Below are positions 1-5,607 of a DNA stretch of 9,783 nucleotides, in pieces. The stretch is taken from NCBI GenBank assembly GCA_937858165.1, contig CALLZA010000291.1:1-9783 (forward strand), read 5' to 3'. The notes below the pieces were generated by a model. The model did no database searches. It was not told the DNA's origin and worked only from the letters and a program-made list of their open reading frames with translations. Origin of the DNA: an uncultured Ardenticatenia bacterium. Its GTDB lineage: Bacteria; Chloroflexota; Anaerolineae; Promineifilales; Promineifilaceae. The translations under genes and the position numbers were made by a program. Within the stretch, counting starts at the first letter, position 1; each line of letters starts with the position of its first letter.

Positions 1-82
1 TTCGTGGTTTTTTTGTCAAGCAGAAGACGGCATACGAGATGTAGTACGGTCTCGTGGGCTCGGAGATGTGTATAAGAGACAG
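1..82. other. Illumina Nextera P7 adapter and read tail (not biological)
   Basis: Positions 17-40 are the P7 flow-cell sequence, 41-48 an 8-base index (GTAGTACG), 49-63 the Nextera read-2 stem, and 64-82 the 19-base Tn5 mosaic end AGATGTGTATAAGAGACAG. Positions 1-16 contain a T run, the complement of the poly-A tail that follows adapters in read-through. Peptides starting here (for example with MCIRDR or YTSPSPRD) are translated adapter. Genomic sequence begins at about 83. Confidence 0.98.
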
Positions 83-2080
83 GTCGACGCCTGGCCGGCG
101 TGGGTCTTTGTCATCGATGCCGCCAATCGGCGCGGCGAATGGTGGCAATGGGCCGGCGCGCCCTGGGAAGTACGCGGCGGGCCGAGCGTACCTCTGCGCG
201 GCATTCCCATCGACCGCCCCCCGAGCGAACAGATCAAGCCCCTCATGAGCTATCTGCTCACAGGGGGCGCACTGGCAGCACTATGGGCCGCGCTGCTACT
301 CATGCGGCAACTGGATTCTCCGGGCGAACATGGGCAACCCAGGGCGGCGAGTGAAAGGGGATCTCGTGGACCCTACGCGCGAATGGGATCACCCATCCGG
401 CAACTCACATCGACCACCGCAGGCCGCCAAGCGCGATACGTAGCTCTCATCCCGTGCTTTGTCGCCTTCGCCGTCGCCCTTCACGTTGCCGTAGACGTAC
501 TGGAAGGCGTGCCGCACGTCCAGGACTCGGTGACCTACCTATTCCAGGCGCAGACGCTGGCCCGGGGGGCGCTGACTGCCCCCGCGCCCCCCCTGGCCAC
601 GGCCGACGCCACGCCCCACTTTGAACAGGAGTTTCTGCTGGTGCGCCACGGCCGCTGGTTCGGCAAGTATCCGCCCGGCTACCCGGCCATGCTGGCCGGC
701 GGCGTGCTGGTCGGCGCGCCGTGGCTGGTCAACCCGCTGCTGGCGGCGCTGTCGGTGGCTCTCCTCTACCAACTGGCGCTGGCCCTAAAGCCGCGCCAAA
801 GCGACGCAGCGTGGCCATTGGTCGCGCCCCGGCCCGCCACTCGCCACTCACCCGCTGCCCTGCTGTCGGCCGTCCTGCTGGCCACATCCCCCTTCTTCCT
901 CGTCATGTCCGGCAGCCTGATGGCCCACGCGGCCGAGTTGTTGTGGGCGACCCTGTTCATGCTGGCCTGGAGCCGCGCGCTGGACGGCGGATTGGCAAAC
1001 CACGCCACGAGGCGCTGGGCCGCCGTCGCCGGCCTGGCCCTCGGCGCGCTCTTCCTCACCCGCCAGTTCACCGCCCTGACCATCGGCCTCTCCTTCGGCG
1101 CGACGCTGGGTGCGATGCACTTTCTGAAGTGCGTTGCACCTCTCCGGCCAGCGGTCATACAGGGGCCGGAAGAACGTGCAACGCACTTCAGAAAGTGCAT
1201 CGCACGGGTCAGTCTGGCCCTACTGACTGCTCTGCCGCTCCTTCTCACCCTGCCCCTCTACCAGTGGGCCGTCACCGGTGACGCCCGCACCGACTCGCGC
1301 CTGCTCTACTGGCCCTACGACCGCGTCGGCTTCGGGCCGGGTGTGGGCGAGCCACAGAACGCCTTTACCATGACCCCGACCGACGCCAACCCGGCCATCA
1401 CCTGGTATACCGACCCGACGCAGCCGCCCCGCGGCCACACGCCTGCCCGTGGGCTGTACAACCTCGGCCGCAACTTCGAAGCGCTGGAGAACACTCTCTT
1501 CGGCTGGCCGCCGCTGACCACGCTGGTCTTTGTCTGGCTGGCGTTCCTGCTGCGGCGGCCGTCGGCGCTCGACTGGCTGTTGCTACTCGTGATACTGGCC
1601 GTGGCCGGGGGCTACGTGGCCTACTGGGCCTCCGGCATTGCCTATGGCCCGCGCTACTTCTACGCCGCCCTGCCCGCGCTGGTCATCCTGACGGCCCGCG
1701 GCGTCACTGCTTTGCTGTCAATCGACGGTCGGTTCCGGCTCTTAACGATCATCATCCCCCTACTGCTGCTCGGCTATAACCTCTACCACCTGCCGGGTCA
1801 CATCGCGGCCTACCAGGGGTACAACTTCGTCAGCGCGGCGGGGCTGCGATCCGTGGAGGCGGTGGCGCAGCCTCCGGCGCTGGTCTTCGTCAGCGCGAGT
1901 GAGGCGGATTGGTGGGAGTATGGCGCGTTCTTTAGCGGCAACACGCCCTGGCTCGACGGGCCAATCATCTACGCCCGCGACCTCGACCCGGCAGAGAACG
2001 CCCGCCTGCGCGCCCACTTCCCCGACCGCCGCATCTATCGTTGGGACGGAGTGCGGTTGTTGGAACTGGATGGCGAGTAG
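83..2080 (+). CDS. GT39/ArnT-like multi-pass membrane glycosyltransferase, 5' end missing
   Basis: The reading frame is open from the adapter junction to a TAG at 2078-2080, about 665 codons, so the true start is not in the window or is internal. Many hydrophobic segments alternate with short loops. An early extracytoplasmic loop carries HVQDSVTYLFQAQTLARG (from about 515), which fits the acidic-residue loop that binds metal and lipid-linked sugar in the PMT/ArnT (GT-C) fold. After it come HFEQEFLLVRHGRWFGKYPPG and a further run of membrane helices. The protein probably transfers a sugar from a polyprenyl phosphate donor outside the membrane; donor and acceptor cannot be read. The first about 100 residues (one helix, then a polar stretch at about 310-430) look unlike the rest. 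They could be a fused upstream piece, with internal ATGs at 245 or 383 as alternative starts, although neither has a clear ribosome-binding site. A 96-bp inverted repeat lies in frame at 1110-1205. Family confidence is moderate; the specific function is unknown. Confidence 0.75.
   Translation, partial: VDAWPAWVFVIDAANRRGEWWQWAGAPWEVRGGPSVPLRGIPIDRPPSEQIKPLMSYLLTGGALAALWAALLLMRQLDSPGEHGQPRAASERGSRGPYARMGSPIRQLTSTTAGRQARYVALIPCFVAFAVALHVAVDVLEGVPHVQDSVTYLFQAQTLARGALTAPAPPLATADATPHFEQEFLLVRHGRWFGKYPPGYPAMLAGGVLVGAPWLVNPLLAALSVALLYQLALALKPRQSDAAWPLVAPRPATRHSPAALLSAVLLATSPFFLVMSGSLMAHAAELLWATLFMLAWSRALDGGLANHATRRWAAVAGLALGALFLTRQFTALTIGLSFGATLGAMHFLKCVAPLRPAVIQGPEERATHFRKCIARVSLALLTALPLLLTLPLYQWAVTGDARTDSRLLYWPYDRVGFGPGVGEPQNAFTMTPTDANPAITWYTDPTQPPRGHTPARGLYNLGRNFEALENTLFGWPPLTTLVFVWLAFLLRRPSALDWLLLLVILAVAGGYVAYWASGIAYGPRYFYAALPALVILTARGVTALLSIDGRFRLLTIIIPLLLLGYNLYHLPGHIAAYQGYNFVSAAGLRSVEAVAQPPALVFVSASEADWWEYGAFFSGNTPWLDGPIIYARDLDPAENARLRAHFPDRRIYRWDGVRLLELDGE
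1110..1205. repeat. Intragenic inverted repeat, 30-bp perfect arms
   Basis: Arms at 1110-1139 and 1176-1205 are exact reverse complements over 30 bp, separated by 36 bp. Inside the spacer a second pair, TCCGGCC (1143-1149) and GGCCGGA (1164-1170), is also complementary. The left arm is a hairpin by itself: 12-nt half-stems around loop TCTG, all paired if two G-U wobbles are allowed. The element stays in frame and is read as about 32 residues including MHFLKC and THFRKC. It resembles a pair of dispersed palindromic elements (REP/BIME-like, or the in-gene palindromes of Rickettsia) inserted into a coding region. Only one copy is visible here, so its dispersed nature is inferred. Confidence 0.9.
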
Positions 2081-2083
2081 GAG

Positions 2084-3307
2084 TTACACAGAGTGGCTCT
2101 GTGTTCCTCTCCGCTTCCCAACGACCCAGAACACCCCCGCGGCCGCCAGCCCCACCAGCGGCGCGAGCGTCAGGCTTCGTAAGCCATCAGTTAGCGTGCT
2201 GCCGTCGGCGATGCGGCCGACGGCCCACGCCCCCAGTCCGGCCGGCAGCCAGCCCAGCCCCATGACCATCGCCGAGGCGAAGCCGAGGCTTCGCGGCCAC
2301 GCCTCCTGGGCCAGGACGATGGTCACAGGGAAGGACGCGCCGATCATCAGGCCGATGAGCAGCACAGCGGCCATCTGCGGCGTGCCGATCGAATGGAGCA
2401 GCAGCCAGTGGCCGGCCATCATCAGGGCCAGACTGACGCCGATGACCGGCAGGCGGCCGAAGCGATCCGACAGCGCACCGCCAAACAGGCTGCCGACGCT
2501 CACGGCGACCATGAACAGCGTCAGCGCCGCGCCGGCCACGGCCAGCGACTGCCCGTTGCCGCGCAGCCACTCCGGCAAGTAGGTCATCAGCGCCTGCTGG
2601 AAGTAGCTGCGCGCGCCGACAACGACGATGATCGCCGCCAGCGCCGCCGCCGACCCGATCGCCGCCGGCGCGTCATTGGCCGCGGCCCGATAGCGCGGCG
2701 CGCCCACACCCCGCAGCCGTCGCGCCAACAGCAGGCCGGTCAGCAGCGACAGCGGAATCAGCACCGTCGTCGCCCCCAACCCGCCGGCGCTCAACGCCAA
2801 CCCGACCAGCAGCGGACTGAGCGCTGCGCCCAGGTTGCCGCCGACGGAGAAGAGCGACATCGCCCGGCCGCGGTTGCCGGCCTCAGTCAGCGCCGACAGG
2901 GCCGCCGCCGGGGGATGAAACGCGGCCGACCCCAGCGCCGCCAGCACCACCAGAGCCACCAGCCAGCCATAGGACGGCATGAACCCCACCAGCCCCATCA
3001 ACGACCCGCCCCACATCAGGCTGGCGATAACGATGAGCCGTGGGTCGCCCCGGTCGCTCAGCCAGCCGAAGATCGGCTGGGTGATCGTCCCGGCAATGGT
3101 CATCAGCAGCACCATCGTGCCGATCTGGCCGTAGGAGAGACCGAGCTTGGGGATGAGCAGGGCGTAGGTGACGGGCAAGAAGTTGAAGCCCGCCTCCAAA
3201 ATGAGATGGGCCAGGGACATCAGCGGGGCGATGCCCGCCAGCCAGGGGGCTAGACCGGCAGTAAGCCGGCCGCGGGCGGTCGTTGGAAGGGAGTTGGTCG
3301 TATGCAT
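2084..3307 (-). CDS. MFS efflux transporter, fosmidomycin-resistance (Fsr)-like
   Basis: The 407-residue product has about 12 hydrophobic segments and the two MFS motif-A loops: GWLSDRGDPR (81-90) after helix 2, and GALSDRFGR (277-285) at the equivalent place in the second half. The stretch GSAAFHPPAAALSAL (126-140) followed by GRAMSLFSVGGNLG is typical of the Fsr branch of drug:H+ antiporters. It probably sits in the inner membrane and exports a small molecule by proton exchange; the substrate cannot be told from sequence. I chose the ATG at 3307 over an in-frame ATG at 3364 because the longer version would run through the 3341-3362 palindrome and adds an atypical RDSPESRYG tail. No ribosome-binding site is clear at either start. 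It is convergent with the glycosyltransferase and divergent from the carbonic anhydrase. Confidence 0.88.
   Translation of the reverse strand: MHTTNSLPTTARGRLTAGLAPWLAGIAPLMSLAHLILEAGFNFLPVTYALLIPKLGLSYGQIGTMVLLMTIAGTITQPIFGWLSDRGDPRLIVIASLMWGGSLMGLVGFMPSYGWLVALVVLAALGSAAFHPPAAALSALTEAGNRGRAMSLFSVGGNLGAALSPLLVGLALSAGGLGATTVLIPLSLLTGLLLARRLRGVGAPRYRAAANDAPAAIGSAAALAAIIVVVGARSYFQQALMTYLPEWLRGNGQSLAVAGAALTLFMVAVSVGSLFGGALSDRFGRLPVIGVSLALMMAGHWLLLHSIGTPQMAAVLLIGLMIGASFPVTIVLAQEAWPRSLGFASAMVMGLGWLPAGLGAWAVGRIADGSTLTDGLRSLTLAPLVGLAAAGVFWVVGKRRGTQSHSV
2086..2104. terminator. Bidirectional hairpin between convergent genes
   Basis: ACACAGAG (2086-2093), loop TGG, then CTCTGTGT (2097-2104) form a perfect 8-bp stem. 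It lies 5 bp after the glycosyltransferase stop and covers the last codons of the MFS gene on the other strand. No strong T-tract follows in either direction, so termination is likely but may be weak or factor-assisted. Confidence 0.6.
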
Positions 3308-3317
3308 GAAGCGCCGG

Positions 3318-3323
3318 ATGATA
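3318..3323 (-). promoter_or_regulatory. Possible -10 box for the MFS gene
   Basis: On the minus strand TATCAT matches the TATAAT consensus at five of six bases and lies 10 bases before the ATG at 3307. Transcription would start only a few bases before the start codon, which would explain why no ribosome-binding site is seen (near-leaderless mRNA). No convincing -35 is present. Confidence 0.35.
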
Positions 3324-3340
3324 GCACCGAACGACCCGTA

Positions 3341-3362
3341 GCGCGATTCTGGAGAATCGCGC
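3341..3362. repeat. 22-bp palindrome in divergent promoter region
   Basis: Perfect 10-bp arms, GCGCGATTCT (3341-3350) and AGAATCGCGC (3353-3362), flank a two-base centre GG. It lies between the MFS and carbonic anhydrase genes, ending 5 bp before the proposed carbonic anhydrase -35 and 18 bp upstream of the MFS -10. This is the size and placement of a dimeric repressor or activator site for both genes, but it could also be a dispersed palindromic repeat. The 2-base centre is too short for a stable RNA loop without fraying, which slightly favours a protein-binding DNA site. Confidence 0.7.
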
Positions 3363-3367
3363 ACCAG

Positions 3368-3396
3368 GTGCCAATCTTCGCCCGGTCTGATAAGAT
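3368..3396 (+). promoter_or_regulatory. Candidate sigma70-type promoter for carbonic anhydrase
   Basis: GTGCCA at 3368-3373 (four of six to TTGACA), a 17-bp spacer, then TAAGAT at 3391-3396 preceded by TG at 3388-3389, giving an extended -10. The predicted start is near 3403, leaving a leader of about 37 bases before the ATG at 3440. Confidence 0.45.
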
Positions 3397-3439
3397 GCGT
3401 CCGGCGTCCGATGGTCGGCCGCCGTCAGGAAACACCCAT

Positions 3440-4291
3440 ATGACCGATCCCGCTTCCCCGACCCGCAGACCCCTCACCCCAACTCAGCGCCCGGAGACGC
3501 CGGCCGCAGCCGTTGCCACGCTGATGGAGGGCAACCGCGCCTTCAGCGAGCTGCTGGCCGAACAGAGCGCCGGCGGCGCGCCGGGAGTGGTGCAGATCGC
3601 CCTCGAAGACCTGGGGCTGGGGCTGCCCGGTGTCGCCCCGCCGCAACAGCCGTTCGCCGCCTTTCTCGGCTGCGCCGATGCGCGCGCGCCGGTGGAGTTG
3701 TTGTTCGGTCAGGCCGCCAACAACCTCTTCGTCGTGCGTGTGGCCGGCAACATTCTCGACTCGGCCGAACTGGGCAGCCTCAACTTTGCCGTGGAGCGGC
3801 TGGGCACGGTGCGTCTGTTGTGCGTGTTGGGCCACACCGGCTGCGGCGCGGCCGGCGCCGCCGTGGACGCCTATCTGGCCCCCGCCGCCTACCTGGGCGT
3901 GGACGCCAACCTGCCGCTGCAGGCCATCGTCTCACCACTCATGGCCCCGGCGCGGGGCGCGGCCGACGCACTGCGGCGCGTGGCCGGCAACGACGTGGCC
4001 GACCGGCCCGGCTATCGCGCGGCGCTGATCGATCTGACCGCCACGCTCCACGCCGCCTTGCAGGCTGGCGTCCTGCGCCGCGCTTTCCACAACCGGGTGG
4101 GCGACAAGCTGGACGCGGTGTACGCCGTCTACAATCTGGCCAGCCGCCGTGTGGGGCGGCCGAGGGCGGCGGCCGAGGGTGACGACTGGGAGCCGGGCCT
4201 GTTCGCGCCGCCGGACGACGAGACGGGGTTCGACACCCTGGCTCGCGGCCTGGCCGGCAGCCGCTACATCACCGCGGCCCTGGGCCAGTAG
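3440..4291 (+). CDS. Beta-class carbonic anhydrase
   Basis: The 283-residue product should interconvert CO2 and bicarbonate using a zinc ion in the cytoplasm. Zinc ligands and the catalytic pair are visible: CADAR (C78, D80, R82; the family usually has CSDSR) and HTGC (H132, C135). Between them lie the conserved segments NLFVVRVAGN (95-104) and LGSLNFAVERLG (111-122). The first about 25 residues are proline-rich and polar with no signal peptide. Length exceeds the usual 200-230 because of this N-terminus and an acidic C-terminal extension (DDWEPGLFAPPDDETG). The start at 3440 is preceded by AGGAAA at 3427-3432, a weak ribosome-binding site; an upstream in-frame ATG at 3302 would cross the palindrome and promoter. 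It may supply bicarbonate for carboxylation; no carboxylase lies nearby. It is convergent with the BtrH-like gene, with a 14-bp gap holding no obvious terminator. Confidence 0.93.
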   Translation: MTDPASPTRRPLTPTQRPETPAAAVATLMEGNRAFSELLAEQSAGGAPGVVQIALEDLGLGLPGVAPPQQPFAAFLGCADARAPVELLFGQAANNLFVVRVAGNILDSAELGSLNFAVERLGTVRLLCVLGHTGCGAAGAAVDAYLAPAAYLGVDANLPLQAIVSPLMAPARGAADALRRVAGNDVADRPGYRAALIDLTATLHAALQAGVLRRAFHNRVGDKLDAVYAVYNLASRRVGRPRAAAEGDDWEPGLFAPPDDETGFDTLARGLAGSRYITAALGQ

Positions 4292-4305
4292 GCTGCGGCC
4301 AGTCG

Positions 4306-5520
4306 TCAGCTGCGCCCGGCCATCATTTCGCGCAGCGACGCCACGGCCGTAGCCTCGATGTCATGAACCGCCATCACCTGGGCGGCAATCGCCGCTCGAT
4401 GCGCTTCGACCTGCGGCGTGGTCAGAGGAAAGTCGGCAGACAGCCCGGCGCGAATGTCGGCCAGCCGCGCGTCGATGGCGACCAGGCGCGCCCGGGCGGC
4501 GTTGCCCTCGCTCAGGAAACGGCTGTGGCGCTCCAGCAGCAGCAGCCTCGTCTCGCCCAACGGGTCGACCTCATCCGGCAGCAGCGTCCGGCCGAGCGCG
4601 TCCCAGGCGGCGGCCGCGGCGCGGAAGTGGGTCGCGGCCTGGCCCAGCCCCGGCCGGTCGAGAATGGTGGCCGCTTCGTCCAGAAAGTCGGCATAGACGT
4701 GGCGCTCCGCGCCGCCCTCCTTGCCGAAGATGGCGATGTCGGTGAAAGCGGAGGCCAGCCCATCCAGCATCTTCGGCCCAGCGGGAAAGACACGCTCCCA
4801 ACTGAGGCGGGCCTTGGGCTTGGTCAGCAACTCGGCCCAGTGGCGCAACGCGGCCAGGCCAAAGTTGTGCTTCGCCCCCTGGGGCGGTGCTTCGGTGTAG
4901 AGGCGCAGGCAGTCCCAGATGCCCGCGCTGACGGCCGCGGCCAGCTTGTCCGGGTCGGGCGCTTCCAGGGTAATGAGCCGGTGCTTGTCTTGCTTCACTC
5001 GCCAGCGCGCCGCGGCCAGTTCGCCCGGCGTGCAGGTTAGCCCCACCCGCGCCCGATCGGCCATGTGAACCACGCCGGCGGACTCGTCATAGCCATAGAC
5101 CACCAGCGGGAACATAGCCCACATGCCGGGGTCGTGGGCCAGCGCGTTGTGGGGCAGGCTCCACACGTCGGCCCAGACGATCGCCGGCGCGCCTTCATCG
5201 AGCGCGGTGACAAGGTTGGCCACGGCGCGCTCCGGTTTGGCCGTCTGGTGAATATTCTGGGCCACGCCCAGTCGCGACAGCAGCGTATCCCACGGGTCAA
5301 ACGTGTTGCGCGTCAGGATGCGCGCGTGTGGCGGATACCCCTCGTAGGCGAAGGTGAAGTAACCCACCACCGCGCCGCCGCTGACGCCCATCAGCAGCGC
5401 CTCGCTATACGGCCGCCCGGTGTGGGGGGCGCGGAAGCCGCGATAGTCAAAGCTGTTGCGCACCGCCCCCGTCTCCCAATGCAAACCCTGGAACTGCCGG
5501 TAGTCGTTCAAGATCGCCAT
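4306..5520 (-). CDS. BtrH_N/DUF4872-type protein, possible acyltransferase-like, cysteine missing
   Basis: The 404-residue product fits the family of butirosin BtrH, which moves an acyl group from a carrier protein to an amine. The N-terminal domain (about 8-175) has GLHWETGAVRN (12-22), then YSEALLMGVSGGAVVGYF (38-55), a DVWSLPH segment (119-124 area) and VVYGYDE (140-146). The C-terminal half matches DUF4872: NFGLAALRHWAELL (219-232) and the motif GGAERHVYADFLDEAATIL (269-287). In the BtrH_N members I recall, the first motif reads H-C-E-T, the cysteine being the likely nucleophile; here residue 15 is tryptophan. The only visible alternatives are C163 and C204. It may be a non-catalytic partner, or belong to a subfamily with different chemistry. 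The start at 5520 has GAGGTG at 5533-5528, 7 bases upstream. No signal peptide is seen. It is divergent from the ATP-grasp ligase across 87 bp, which suggests a joint role. Confidence 0.8.
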   Translation of the reverse strand: MAILNDYRQFQGLHWETGAVRNSFDYRGFRAPHTGRPYSEALLMGVSGGAVVGYFTFAYEGYPPHARILTRNTFDPWDTLLSRLGVAQNIHQTAKPERAVANLVTALDEGAPAIVWADVWSLPHNALAHDPGMWAMFPLVVYGYDESAGVVHMADRARVGLTCTPGELAAARWRVKQDKHRLITLEAPDPDKLAAAVSAGIWDCLRLYTEAPPQGAKHNFGLAALRHWAELLTKPKARLSWERVFPAGPKMLDGLASAFTDIAIFGKEGGAERHVYADFLDEAATILDRPGLGQAATHFRAAAAAWDALGRTLLPDEVDPLGETRLLLLERHSRFLSEGNAARARLVAIDARLADIRAGLSADFPLTTPQVEAHRAAIAAQVMAVHDIEATAVASLREMMAGRS

Positions 5521-5561
5521 CCGATTTCACCTCATGACTTTTGTCGCCTGTCGAATACGGC

Positions 5562-5568
5562 TATTATA
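5562..5568. promoter_or_regulatory. Overlapping divergent -10 boxes
   Basis: The 7-bp TATTATA reads TATTAT on the plus strand (5562-5567) towards the ligase, and a perfect TATAAT on the minus strand (5568-5563) towards the BtrH-like gene. Minus-strand transcription would begin near 5556, leaving about 36 bases of leader. A weak plus -35 (TTGTCG, 5541-5546, 15-bp spacer) is possible; no clear minus -35 is seen. The two start complexes could not occupy the site together. Confidence 0.5.
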
Positions 5569-5570
5569 GG

Positions 5571-5596
5571 CCTTCCCCGCGCCGACGTGGGGAAGG
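5571..5596 (+). promoter_or_regulatory. Leader hairpin covering the ligase ribosome-binding site
   Basis: CCTTCCCC (5571-5578) pairs perfectly with GGGGAAGG (5589-5596). The stem extends inward by G-U, C-G and G-C pairs to a 4-base loop CCGA (5582-5585), giving 11 pairs. The 3' arm contains most of the strong ribosome-binding sequence GGAAGGAG (5591-5598), 9 bases before the ATG at 5608. If transcribed, the hairpin would hide the ribosome-binding site. If transcription starts near 5574, the stem loses its outer three pairs. As DNA it could instead be an operator. Confidence 0.6.
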
Positions 5597-5607
5597 AGTG
5601 ACCTACT

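Noticed and set aside
2393..3253. Long open frame on the plus strand (286 codons) opposite the MFS gene.
   Set aside because: Its product is a Q/R/H-rich low-complexity string, as expected for the antisense of a GC-rich membrane protein; the minus strand has clear MFS motifs.
4292..4305. Terminator between carbonic anhydrase and the BtrH-like gene.
   Set aside because: The 14-bp gap and its flanks show no stable hairpin or T-tract that I can support.
4363..5040. Plus-strand open frame opposite the BtrH-like gene.
   Set aside because: No recognisable motif and R/Q/G-rich composition; the minus strand shows conserved BtrH_N and DUF4872 motifs over the whole span.
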